Origin: an uncultured Clostridia bacterium
GTDB lineage: Bacteria; Bacillota; Clostridia; Oscillospirales; Oscillospiraceae
Direction of reading: 5' to 3'
Assembly (NCBI GenBank): GCA_937907715.1
Contig: CALERM010000119.1
Span: 1 to 6,646 of the forward strand
Length of the DNA: 6,646 bases
Below, in pieces: positions 1-6,149 of the stretch. The position numbers and the translations under genes were made by a program. A model generated the notes under the pieces. The model saw only the letters and a list, made by a program, of their open reading frames with translations, was not told the DNA's origin and ran no database searches. Numbering within the stretch: the stretch's first letter is position 1; every line of letters begins with the position of its first letter.

Positions 1-653
1 CGGCAAATGTGTCGCACGAGCTCAAAACGCCGCTGCAGGGCATCATCGGCAGCGCAGAGCTGATTGAAAACGGCATGGTCAAGCCCGAGGATATGCCGCG
101 CTTCATCGGACACATCCGCACCGAGGCGCAGCGTCTTGTCGCGCTGATTGCAGACATCATCCGCCTGTCGCAGCTTGACGAAGGCGTGGAAATGCCGAAG
201 GAAAATGTGGAGCTCCTGTCTCTGGCAGGCGAGGTCGCGGAAGACCTTCGTCCGGCGGCAGACAAGCTCTCGCTTACCATCAGCGTCGACGGTCAGACCG
301 CCGTAGTGTTTGGCGTGCGCCGGCTGTTATACGAAATGCTCTATAACCTCTGCGACAACGCCATCAAGTATAACCGCCCCGGCGGAAGCGTCCGCATCCA
401 CGTCGAAAGCCGCGCGCAGGACGCCGTCGTCTCGGTCCTCGACACCGGCATCGGCATCGCCCCCGAGCATCAGAGCCGGATATTTGAGCGCTTCTACCGC
501 GTCGACAAGAGCCACTCCAAAGCCTCCGGCGGCACTGGGCTGGGGCTCTCCATCGTCAAGCACGCCGCCATGTACCACGGCGGCAAGGTCGAGCTGGAAA
601 GTCAGGTCGGCAGCGGCACGGAAATCCGCGTCACACTTCCGCTCCCCCGCTGA
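1..653 (+). CDS. Sensor histidine kinase, C-terminal part (5' truncated by window edge)
   Basis: This is the catalytic end of a membrane sensor kinase that autophosphorylates on histidine and passes the phosphate to a response regulator. The reading frame is already open at base 3 (ANVSHELKTPL), so the GTG at 9 is an internal valine and not a start; the sensor and membrane part lie off the left edge. The H-box (SHELKTPL, phospho-acceptor His at 15-17) opens a HisKA dimerisation domain. A HATPase_c domain follows, with N-box NLCDNAIKYN (around 342-371), G1 box DTGIGI (from 441), F-box FERFYR and G2 box GGTGLGLSIVKH (around 526-561). This order and spacing match PhoR/ResE-type class I kinases. 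The protein ends shortly after the last ATPase strand, as is normal. The partner response regulator is presumably upstream and outside the window. The signal sensed cannot be told from this fragment. Confidence 0.95.
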   Translation, partial: ANVSHELKTPLQGIIGSAELIENGMVKPEDMPRFIGHIRTEAQRLVALIADIIRLSQLDEGVEMPKENVELLSLAGEVAEDLRPAADKLSLTISVDGQTAVVFGVRRLLYEMLYNLCDNAIKYNRPGGSVRIHVESRAQDAVVSVLDTGIGIAPEHQSRIFERFYRVDKSHSKASGGTGLGLSIVKHAAMYHGGKVELESQVGSGTEIRVTLPLPR

Positions 654-673
654 GTTTTCTCTTTGTAACGCGC

Positions 674-711
674 ATCCTGCGGACTGTAAAATCACGGTCC
701 GCAGGATTTTT
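674..711 (+). terminator. Rho-independent terminator after the histidine kinase
   Basis: An 11-bp perfect stem (ATCCTGCGGAC at 674-684 with GTCCGCAGGAT at 697-707), extendable inward by three pairs including one G-T, is followed directly by a T run (707-711). It begins 21 bases after the kinase stop codon, so it ends the kinase operon and separates it from the HAD phosphatase gene. Confidence 0.9.
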
Positions 712-750
712 GCGATTTTGCGCGGATTTTACAAAGTTTTGCTTCCCTGT

Positions 751-783
751 TTTACAATTTTCTGTTATGATATAGATTGTAAA
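751..783. promoter_or_regulatory. Inverted repeat around the HAD gene promoter, candidate operator
   Basis: TTTACAAT at 751-758 and its exact reverse complement ATTGTAAA at 776-783 lie 17 bases apart and bracket the -10 element at 766-771. A further copy, TTTTACAA, lies at 727-734, in the same orientation as the left arm and 23 bases upstream of it. A dimeric regulator bound here would cover the polymerase site, so repression is the simpler reading. The regulator is unknown. Confidence 0.4.
763..771 (+). promoter_or_regulatory. Extended -10 promoter of the HAD phosphatase gene
   Basis: TGTTATGAT at 763-771 is an extended -10 element (TG, one base, then TATGAT at 766-771). The -35 position at 17-bp spacing (743-748, TTCCCT) is poor, which is typical where the TG extension compensates. 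The start point would be near 778, leaving a leader of about 40 nt before the ATG at 818. Confidence 0.6.
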
Positions 784-817
784 GTAAAATTAAACTCAGA
801 GCAAAAGGAGGAATGAT

Positions 818-1657
818 ATGGATACAAATAAGACAAGCAATATGGAAAACAAGGAACATTTGCAGAGCGGACTCGAGACGCTGCGCGCCAAGCAGGGCTT
901 CATCTGCGATATGGACGGCGTGATCTACCACGGAAACCGGCTGCTGCCGGGGGTCAAGGAATTTGTCGACTGGCTGTACCGGGAAAACAAGCACTTCCTG
1001 TTTCTGACCAACTCGTCGGAGCGCTCTCCGAAGGAGCTGCAGCAGAAGCTGGGGCGTATGGGACTCGATGTCGATGAAAGCCACTTCTACACGAGCGCGC
1101 TTGCGACGGCAAGATTCATCAGCTCCCAGGCGCCCGGATGCAGTGCATACGTCATCGGCGGCGCGGGACTGATCATGGCGCTTCACGACGAGGGCATCAC
1201 TATGAACGATGTCGACCCCGACTATGTGATCATCGGCGAGGGCAATTCCTACAACTACGAGAACATTCTCAAGGCAGTGCGTCTGGTGCTCAAGGGTGCA
1301 AAGCTCATCGGCACGAACAGCGACCTCACGGGTCCAGCCGAAGATGGCATCATTCCGGCGTGCCGGGCAATGATCGCGCCGATTGAAATGGCGACCGGAC
1401 AGACCGCTTATTTTGTCGGCAAGCCGAATCCGCTGATGATGCGCACCGGGCTTCGGATTCTGGGCGTACACTCGGAGGACGCCGTCATGATCGGCGACCG
1501 CATGGACACCGACATGGTAGCCGGCATCGAAACAGGTCTTTACACTGCGCTGGTCCTCTCGGGCGTGACCGATCGCGCCGATATCAAGAAGTTCCCGTAT
1601 CGTCCGCAGCTGGTGCTCAACGGCGTCGGCGATATTCCGAACGCGCCTGCAAAGTAA
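818..1657 (+). CDS. HAD-superfamily (subfamily IIA) phosphatase, NagD-like
   Basis: A 279-residue cytoplasmic phosphatase expected to remove phosphate from a small phosphorylated metabolite through an aspartyl-phosphate intermediate. The four HAD motifs are present: motif I ICDMDGV (nucleophile Asp31, acid/base Asp33), motif II LTNSS (Thr64), motif III Lys202 in VGKPNP, and motif IV IGDRMDTD (Asp227, Asp232). The large insert between motifs II and III is the C2-type cap that, with the TNSS and GKPNP signatures, marks the IIA/NagD group (nucleotide, sugar or p-nitrophenyl phosphatases). The start at 818 is set by a strong AAGGAGG at 805-811, 6 bases upstream. About 25 residues precede motif I, longer than the few residues usual in NagD; Met9 is an alternative start but lacks a ribosome site. 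It is transcribed alone, between two terminators. The substrate cannot be assigned. Its neighbour is a sugar kinase, so a sugar phosphate is possible but not shown. Confidence 0.92.
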   Translation: MDTNKTSNMENKEHLQSGLETLRAKQGFICDMDGVIYHGNRLLPGVKEFVDWLYRENKHFLFLTNSSERSPKELQQKLGRMGLDVDESHFYTSALATARFISSQAPGCSAYVIGGAGLIMALHDEGITMNDVDPDYVIIGEGNSYNYENILKAVRLVLKGAKLIGTNSDLTGPAEDGIIPACRAMIAPIEMATGQTAYFVGKPNPLMMRTGLRILGVHSEDAVMIGDRMDTDMVAGIETGLYTALVLSGVTDRADIKKFPYRPQLVLNGVGDIPNAPAK

Positions 1658-1692
1658 CCAAAACAAATCACAGATGCATAATCCACGAAAAA

Positions 1693-1724
1693 GCCTGCGG
1701 CAATGTGCCTACAGGCGTGTTTTT
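1693..1724 (+). terminator. Probable terminator after the HAD phosphatase
   Basis: GCCTG (1693-1697) pairs with CAGGC (1712-1716), and an inner GGCA (1699-1702) pairs with TGCC (1706-1709) across small bulges. A five-T run at 1720-1724 follows and matches an A run just before the stem. It starts 35 bases after the stop codon. A second T run of seven at 1752-1758, preceded by CACGC (1747-1751) that can pair with GCGTG (1715-1719), may act as a back-up. Confidence 0.6.
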
Positions 1725-1793
1725 GCATGTCCGGGCAGCTTTTTCGCACGCTTTTTTTGTGGAAGATTACTGAAATCCACGCAATCCAACGTT

Positions 1794-1809
1794 TTTTGCA
1801 GGCGCAAAA
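1794..1809. promoter_or_regulatory. Palindrome abutting the galactokinase -35 box, candidate operator
   Basis: TTTTGC (1794-1799) and GCAAAA (1804-1809) form a 6-bp inverted repeat with a 4-base centre, ending one base before the -35 hexamer at 1811. The position suits a regulator contacting polymerase or blocking the -35 box. No regulator gene lies in the window and the motif is not one I can assign to a family. Confidence 0.35.
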
Positions 1810-1810
1810 C

Positions 1811-1839
1811 TTGCCATACCGGTCCATACGTATTATAAT
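1811..1839 (+). promoter_or_regulatory. Sigma-A promoter of the galactokinase-type gene
   Basis: TTGCCA (1811-1816) and a perfect TATAAT (1834-1839) are separated by exactly 17 bases. The start point would be near 1846, giving a leader of about 60 nt. The spacer carries a direct repeat, CCATAC at 1814-1819 and 1824-1829, one helical turn apart. Confidence 0.8.
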
Positions 1840-1906
1840 GTCCGGGAGATAAACATTCTTCCGGGAATTGCGCTGCCCGCGCCCTTCCGGTGGAAATGGA
1901 GGTATT

Positions 1907-3022
1907 ATGATGGAACAGCTTTATCACTTTTCCGCACCCGGTCGCACCGAAATCAGCGGCAACCATACCGACCATCAGCACGGCTGTGTGCTTGCCGCAG
2001 CTGTTGACATGCAGACACAGGCCGAGGTCCGCCTCAACGGCACACACCTGATTCTCATCGACTCCGAAGGCTTCGCACCCGTTACGGTCGATCTGGACGA
2101 TCTGTCGGTCCATGAATCCGAAAAGAATACGACCGCCGCTCTCGTGCGCGGCGTTGCCGCAGCGTTCCAGGCGCGCGGCTGCAAGCTTTGCGGCTTCGAC
2201 GCAAAGGTCCGCTCCACGGTTCTGCCTGGCTCCGGTCTTTCCAGCTCCGCCGCCTTCGAGGTTCTGATCGGCAGAATCCTCAACGGTCTGTTCTTTGAGA
2301 ATAAGCTCTCCGCCATCGAGATTGCCCAGATCGGGCAGTACGCCGAAAACGTCTACTTCGGAAAGCCCTCGGGTCTGATGGACCAGATGGCGTCGTCGGT
2401 CGGAGGTCTGGTCTTCATCGACTTTGCAGACCCCAGAGCGCCGATTGTGGAAAAGGTCGACTTTGACTTTGCCCACTGCGGGCACACCCTGTGTATCATC
2501 GACTCCCACGCCAGCCACGCCGACCTCACCGACGAGTATGCCGCCATTCCGACGGAGATGAAGCAGGTTGCGGCGTTCTTTGGCAAGGAGGTCCTCAACG
2601 ACGTCGACGAGCAGGCATTCTACGCCTCCCTTCCCGCCCTGCGCGAAAGCTGCGGCGACCGTGCCGTGCTGCGTGCGATGCACTTCTTCGAGGAAAACCA
2701 GCGTGTCAAGTTCCAGGTCCGCGCGCTGCACAACGACAATTTCAGCGCCTTCCTGACCTACGTCAACGACTCGGGTCGTTCTTCGTGGCTGAAGCTTCAG
2801 AATGTGACTGCGCTCGGCGCGGCAAAGCATCAGGAAATGGCGTTTACGCTTGCACTGTGTAAGAAGCTCTTGAACGGCGAGGGCGCCGTCAGAGTCCACG
2901 GCGGCGGCTTTGCCGGCACCGCGCTTGCTTTCGTTCCCAATGACCGTTTTGCAGAATTCAAGGCGGGCGTTGAGCAGACGCTCGGCGAAGGCTCCTGCCA
3001 CGCGCTGAAAATCATGGATTGA
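1907..3022 (+). CDS. GHMP-family sugar kinase, galactokinase type
   Basis: A 371-residue cytoplasmic kinase of the galactokinase family, which phosphorylates C1 of galactose with ATP (Leloir pathway). The sugar signature is SAPGRTEISGNHTDHQHG (residues 9-26), the ATP loop is LPGSGLSSSAA (106-116), the catalytic Asp is probably D159 in SGLMDQMAS, and the third GHMP motif is HGGGFAGTA (331-339). The canonical signature is GRxNxIGEHxDYN. Here Glu is replaced by Asn19 and Tyr-Asn by His23-Gln24, at or beside residues that contact the sugar in galactokinases. Only about eight residues precede the signature, shorter than the N-terminal lead-in of classical GalK. GGAGG at 1898-1902 serves ATG 1907 (4-base gap) or ATG 1910 (7-base gap); either may be used. 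A longer reading from TTG 1868 has no ribosome site. No galT or galE is adjacent. Galactokinase is the best family name, but sugar specificity is open, so no symbol is given. Confidence 0.88.
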   Translation: MMEQLYHFSAPGRTEISGNHTDHQHGCVLAAAVDMQTQAEVRLNGTHLILIDSEGFAPVTVDLDDLSVHESEKNTTAALVRGVAAAFQARGCKLCGFDAKVRSTVLPGSGLSSSAAFEVLIGRILNGLFFENKLSAIEIAQIGQYAENVYFGKPSGLMDQMASSVGGLVFIDFADPRAPIVEKVDFDFAHCGHTLCIIDSHASHADLTDEYAAIPTEMKQVAAFFGKEVLNDVDEQAFYASLPALRESCGDRAVLRAMHFFEENQRVKFQVRALHNDNFSAFLTYVNDSGRSSWLKLQNVTALGAAKHQEMAFTLALCKKLLNGEGAVRVHGGGFAGTALAFVPNDRFAEFKAGVEQTLGEGSCHALKIMD

Positions 3023-3062
3023 GTCTTCCGCTCTCCCCTCCCCCAAAAAAACAGTTCCATAC

Positions 3063-3094
3063 AAAAGCCGCATTCCGACCGGAATGCGGCTTTT
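3063..3094. terminator. Bidirectional terminator between converging genes
   Basis: A perfect 14-bp palindrome (AAAAGCCGCATTCC at 3063-3076, GGAATGCGGCTTTT at 3081-3094) with a 4-base loop. The T tract follows the stem on the plus strand and the A tract gives the same on the minus strand. It lies 40 bases after the sugar kinase stop and 12 bases beyond the end of the zinc-ribbon membrane gene, so one element serves both. Confidence 0.93.
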
Positions 3095-3106
3095 CGCGTC
3101 TTTTTC

Positions 3107-3805
3107 TTAAAAGAAGAATTTTCGGTGCAGCGATTTTCTCAGGGGCTTGCAGATCGCGATGACGAGCAGCATGCCGCCCAGAATCACGCCTGCCGCCAGC
3201 GGGTAGATTGACCACAAAAGCGCCTTATGGATGCCGAAGGTCACATTGATCAGAAACTCAATGAGAACCGCGAGACCCCCGGACAGCAGCAGCGCACCGC
3301 CGAAGATATACAGATATCCCGCATGGACATAGCGTACCAGCGCCACCACCGCCGTTAAAAGCAGTCCGATTGCCCCCGTGACCGGGAACGCGAACGACAA
3401 AAACCAGCCGCCCTTTGTCGCCAGATCGATATACAGAAGATACAGCCCGATTGCCGCAAAATCCACCGGCACAAAGACGACCGGGTTGGGATGTTTGAAC
3501 CACATCGGCAGCACAATCAGCACATACAAAAGCCCAATTGCGCCCGCGGCGTAGCCGGACCAGACAATCCCGCCGTTGATGCGCCAGTCGCACAGCAGAC
3601 AGATCACCGCCGGCAGCAGCGCCAGCATCGTCAGCACGAACAGAATCCCCGACCGGTTGACCTCCTCCGGCTTTCCGTGCGGGTCTGCCGGATAGGGGGA
3701 AGGCGCCTGCTTTCTTGGAAGATCGGGGTGGAACACCCGCGTCCCGCAAAGCGGACAGACCGTTTCGCTGTCGGCAAGCTCTACCCCACAATTGACACAA
3801 TACAT
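3107..3805 (-). CDS. Zinc-ribbon membrane protein (DUF6320-like)
   Basis: A 232-residue predicted integral membrane protein of unknown function. The N-terminus is a zinc ribbon, with CVNC (Cys3, Cys6) and CPLC (Cys17, Cys20), likely cytoplasmic. A polar Pro-rich linker (about 27-52) leads to six hydrophobic segments at roughly 53-72, 80-102, 109-127, 134-157, 164-186 and 196-219, and a basic tail. The overall plan resembles the Firmicutes proteins I know as DUF6320; that name is from memory and not from a search. The ATG at 3805 is chosen because the product then begins directly with the ribbon and has AAGGA 9 bases upstream. Longer readings of this frame would overlap the upstream gene and lack a recognisable ribosome site. 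It starts 28 nt after the hydrolase-acyltransferase stop with no terminator between, so the two are surely co-transcribed. A role as membrane partner, anchor or transporter for that enzyme is an inference. Confidence 0.85.
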   Translation of the reverse strand: MYCVNCGVELADSETVCPLCGTRVFHPDLPRKQAPSPYPADPHGKPEEVNRSGILFVLTMLALLPAVICLLCDWRINGGIVWSGYAAGAIGLLYVLIVLPMWFKHPNPVVFVPVDFAAIGLYLLYIDLATKGGWFLSFAFPVTGAIGLLLTAVVALVRYVHAGYLYIFGGALLLSGGLAVLIEFLINVTFGIHKALLWSIYPLAAGVILGGMLLVIAICKPLRKSLHRKFFF

Positions 3806-3833
3806 ATCCCGTGTTCCTTTCTCTCTGGGTAAG

Positions 3834-5996
3834 TTATCTGGCGTTGCTCTCCACACATACATGCAGTCCAAGGCTTTGCAGCACCCGGTAAAAATGCAGC
3901 TCCAACTCCGGCTCTTTGATGTTGCGCACGCAGCTGACATACATCGTATCGCCCCAGGTCGCGACGCCGCAGTTGTGCGGCGCGTTCGCCTGCGGTCCGA
4001 TCACAAAATCAAACCGCCGGATATACGGCTTCATGATCTGCGGCACCTGCACCACGCCGAGGTTCGACAGGCAAAGACATGCCTTACACTCGCCCACCGC
4101 ATCAAACGCCGCCTTCATCGCGATATTCTTGACAAACAGCGGCATCACGCGCAGCACCGGCGACTTTTCGCTTGCCACATTTGTCGCAATTTTGGCGCGC
4201 ATGGTCTTTGCGTCGTTGCCGAGTCCCATCGTGTGGTGGACCAGCTGGCAAATTTCCTCAAACGTGTAGCTTCCGAGGCGCGGGTCAATCTCCGTGTTCA
4301 CATAGGAGGAAAAATTGCGCAGCGTCTGGCTCGGAAACAGCTTCCGAAGATTCACCGGCACCGTCACCTTGACGGGCTTTCTGTGCCGCCGGTTAGGAAC
4401 CTTTTCCGCCTGCAGATTGTCCAGCGCCTGCATCATCGCCGCGCACAGAAGCTCCGTCACCGAAACGCCGTGCTCTTTCGCGCACGCCTTCACCTCCGGC
4501 ACGCGCAGCATCATCGTCACCAGATTCACATAGCCGTCCGGCTCCGGCGTGCCGCTCAGGTGCCAGGCAGTCGCCTCCCGGCGGCTTGCCTTGACATCTC
4601 CGGCATAGCGCAGAAAGCTGTCTTCCAGTTCCTCCTCGTCCGGCTCTTCAAGTCTTCCGAGCACGCCCTTTTCCGCCGGAACGTTGATGCCGTATTTTTC
4701 ACTCAGATACTCTGCCAGCAGCGTCTTGAGGAAAATAAGCCCGCCCGTGCCGTCGGTAACGGCATGGAAAAACTCTACCGCAATCCGGTCCTTGTACACC
4801 AGCACCCGGAACGCGCATTTTCGGACACTGTCAAACGGCACATGCTGCAGCGGGCAGCTTTTCTCCGCCTGAATCTCCGGCGCTTTGGGAATCTGCTCTA
4901 AATAATACCAGAACGCGCCCCGGCGCAGCCGCACCGCCATCGACGGAAACCGCCGCACGGTCACATCGAGCGCCGCGCGCAGCACCGGAAGGTCAACCGG
5001 CTCTGAAAGATTCGCAGACAGCCTGAAATAATTGGTCCAGGTGCGCCGCTTCGCCGCAGGGTAAATCTTCGCCGCGTTGTCGAGCTTCATCCACCGCAGG
5101 CTTTTTGCCGGCGAGAGCGTCGTGTCCAGGAAATGATTGATCGCTTCAAAATCGTCCTGCATGTTTTCTGCCAGGCAGTACAGCACATAGGCATGCCAGC
5201 GCTCGGGCGCGATGTGAAGCTGGCTTTTGCAGCCCGCGTCCAGCAGCTTTTCGTGAAGCCTTCTCGCATCGTCCAGCAGAATCTCATCTCCCCCCGCAAA
5301 CAGCAGCGACGGCGGAAGATCTGACAGATCGCCGAACAGCGGCGAACAGAGGGGATTTTTCGCATCGTCCGTATAGCAGGCAGCATAGAAGTTCAGAAGC
5401 TCCTCGGAAAGCGACGGATCGTTGTCGCGGTTTTCTTCAAAGGTTTTCCCCGACTGCGTCAGATCGGTCCACGGGGAAATGCCGATAAGACCGCACGGCA
5501 GCGGCAGCTTCAGCGCTTTGAGCTTCAGGCACAGCGCGTAAATCAGTCCCCCGCCTGCCGACTCGCCGCAAAGAAGAATCTGACTCGGCGCATAGCCCTT
5601 GGAAAGCAGGTACTGATAGCTCACCACTGCATCGTCCAGCGCCGCCGGGAACCGGCTTTCCGGCGCCAGCCGGTATGCCGCGCAGAACACGCGCACGCCG
5701 CACTCGTCTGCCAGCGTCGCGGCAAAGCCCTTGGCGTATTCCAGATTGCCGCAGGTATAGCCGCCGCCGTGCAGGTACAAAACAACGCCCGTGCGCCGCT
5801 TGTCCTTCGGCATCAGCCACGCGCCATGAAAGCCCCCGAAATCATGCTCGCGGACATAGACCTCCCGCTTGTGAATCGCCGTCATCAGCTCGCCCAGCTT
5901 GTCCTGCCCCTTGCGGGTGACCTCCAGCGAACAATTGGCGACGAAGGGCTTGAAAAAATTCAGCTGGGCGCGAACCAGTTTTGCGTGCAGCTCCAT
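3834..5996 (-). CDS. Fusion of alpha/beta hydrolase and alcohol acetyltransferase-like acyltransferase
   Basis: A 720-residue two-domain enzyme. Residues 1 to about 300 form an HSL/acetyl-esterase type alpha/beta hydrolase: oxyanion motif HGGGY (76-80), nucleophile Ser146 in GESAG, probable acid Asp237 in AGGDE, and His268 in RWHAY. Residues from about 303 to the end are a condensation/CoA-dependent acyltransferase fold like alcohol acetyltransferases and PapA proteins: HAVTDG (catalytic His411, Asp415), PVNLR (547-551) and a later SNLGVV segment. Both domains keep their catalytic residues, so both are probably active: ester hydrolysis and acyl transfer from an acyl carrier to a hydroxyl or amine. 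The second domain begins MKLDNAAKIYP at Met303, as a stand-alone enzyme might, but no ribosome site precedes that Met and the frame is continuous. Start: ATG 5996 with AAAGGA 9 bases upstream. ATG 6035 is almost at the predicted transcription start, with no ribosome site. There is no signal peptide or membrane segment. Substrates are unknown. Confidence 0.88.
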   Translation of the reverse strand: MELHAKLVRAQLNFFKPFVANCSLEVTRKGQDKLGELMTAIHKREVYVREHDFGGFHGAWLMPKDKRRTGVVLYLHGGGYTCGNLEYAKGFAATLADECGVRVFCAAYRLAPESRFPAALDDAVVSYQYLLSKGYAPSQILLCGESAGGGLIYALCLKLKALKLPLPCGLIGISPWTDLTQSGKTFEENRDNDPSLSEELLNFYAACYTDDAKNPLCSPLFGDLSDLPPSLLFAGGDEILLDDARRLHEKLLDAGCKSQLHIAPERWHAYVLYCLAENMQDDFEAINHFLDTTLSPAKSLRWMKLDNAAKIYPAAKRRTWTNYFRLSANLSEPVDLPVLRAALDVTVRRFPSMAVRLRRGAFWYYLEQIPKAPEIQAEKSCPLQHVPFDSVRKCAFRVLVYKDRIAVEFFHAVTDGTGGLIFLKTLLAEYLSEKYGINVPAEKGVLGRLEEPDEEELEDSFLRYAGDVKASRREATAWHLSGTPEPDGYVNLVTMMLRVPEVKACAKEHGVSVTELLCAAMMQALDNLQAEKVPNRRHRKPVKVTVPVNLRKLFPSQTLRNFSSYVNTEIDPRLGSYTFEEICQLVHHTMGLGNDAKTMRAKIATNVASEKSPVLRVMPLFVKNIAMKAAFDAVGECKACLCLSNLGVVQVPQIMKPYIRRFDFVIGPQANAPHNCGVATWGDTMYVSCVRNIKEPELELHFYRVLQSLGLHVCVESNAR

Positions 5997-6019
5997 GCAA
6001 TCGTTTCCTTTCCGTGTTT

Positions 6020-6034
6020 TGCCGCTTTGCGGCA
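6020..6034 (-). other. Small hairpin at the 5' end of the hydrolase-acyltransferase mRNA
   Basis: TGCCGC (6020-6025) and GCGGCA (6029-6034) form a 6-bp stem with a 3-base loop. It lies about three bases downstream of the transcription start predicted near 6037. A hairpin at the very 5' end often protects an mRNA from decay. The same palindrome could also be a protein-binding site. No function is shown. Confidence 0.4.
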
Positions 6035-6043
6035 TCGGAATAT

Positions 6044-6072
6044 ATTATATCATTGTGCGTGATGCTTGACAA
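6044..6072 (-). promoter_or_regulatory. Sigma-A promoter of the hydrolase-acyltransferase operon
   Basis: On the minus strand TTGTCA (6072-6067) and a perfect TATAAT (6049-6044) are separated by exactly 17 bases. Transcription would begin near 6037, giving a leader of about 40 nt to the ATG at 5996. This strong-looking promoter makes the two-gene unit independent of the oleate hydratase gene upstream. Confidence 0.85.
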
Positions 6073-6080
6073 GACCGCAA

Positions 6081-6105
6081 GGGCAGGAAACATCGTTTCC
6101 TGCCC
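6081..6105 (-). terminator. Hairpin downstream of oleate hydratase, possible terminator
   Basis: GGGCAGGAAAC (6081-6091) and GTTTCCTGCCC (6095-6105) form a perfect 11-bp stem with a 3-base loop. It lies 45 bases after the oleate hydratase stop and 8 bases before the -35 box of the next operon. On the minus strand only TTGCGGTCTTG follows, not a proper U run, so intrinsic termination would be weak. It may instead be a 3' stabilising structure. Confidence 0.5.
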
Positions 6106-6129
6106 CTGCTGCGCCTATCTCACAAATGC

Positions 6130-6148
6130 TTTCCCGAATCTCGGGAAA
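6130..6148 (-). other. Hairpin directly after the oleate hydratase stop codon
   Basis: TTTCCCGA (6130-6137) and TCGGGAAA (6141-6148) form an 8-bp stem with a 3-base loop, starting one base past the stop codon (6152-6150). No U tract follows on the minus strand. It is the first of two stable hairpins in the 3' region of this gene. Confidence 0.5.
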
Positions 6149-6149
6149 C

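Noticed and set aside
752..1666. A 304-codon minus-strand frame opposite the HAD phosphatase.
   Set aside because: It is antisense to all four HAD motifs, shows no domain of its own, and covers the phosphatase promoter region.
1759..1780. GTGGA / TCCAC inverted repeat upstream of the galactokinase promoter.
   Set aside because: The stem is only 5 bp with a 12-base loop and has no T run or clear relation to the promoter; chance is sufficient.
1868..1906. TTG start at 1868 for the galactokinase-type gene.
   Set aside because: There is no ribosome site upstream of it, and it would translate through the GGAGG at 1898-1902 that serves the ATGs at 1907 and 1910.
1709..3073. A long open minus-strand frame of 454 codons opposite the galactokinase gene.
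   Set aside because: It is antisense to a gene with clear GHMP motifs, has no recognisable domain and no ribosome site I could see, and overruns both terminators. It is a by-product of GC-rich codon bias.
3806..3940. N-terminal extension of the zinc-ribbon protein to an ATG at 3940.
   Set aside because: The extension would overlap the end of the hydrolase-acyltransferase gene by about 100 bases and adds a low-quality Cys/Ser/Arg-rich segment. The ATG at 3805 starts right at the ribbon with a ribosome site.
3792..4901. A 369-codon plus-strand frame opposite the hydrolase-acyltransferase.
   Set aside because: Its composition is rich in His, Arg and Leu, typical of a shadow frame, with no family resemblance. 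The opposite strand carries catalytic motifs throughout.
5997..6035. Start of the hydrolase-acyltransferase at ATG 6035.
   Set aside because: It lies about two bases from the predicted transcription start, within a small hairpin, and has no ribosome site. ATG 5996 has AAAGGA at a workable distance.
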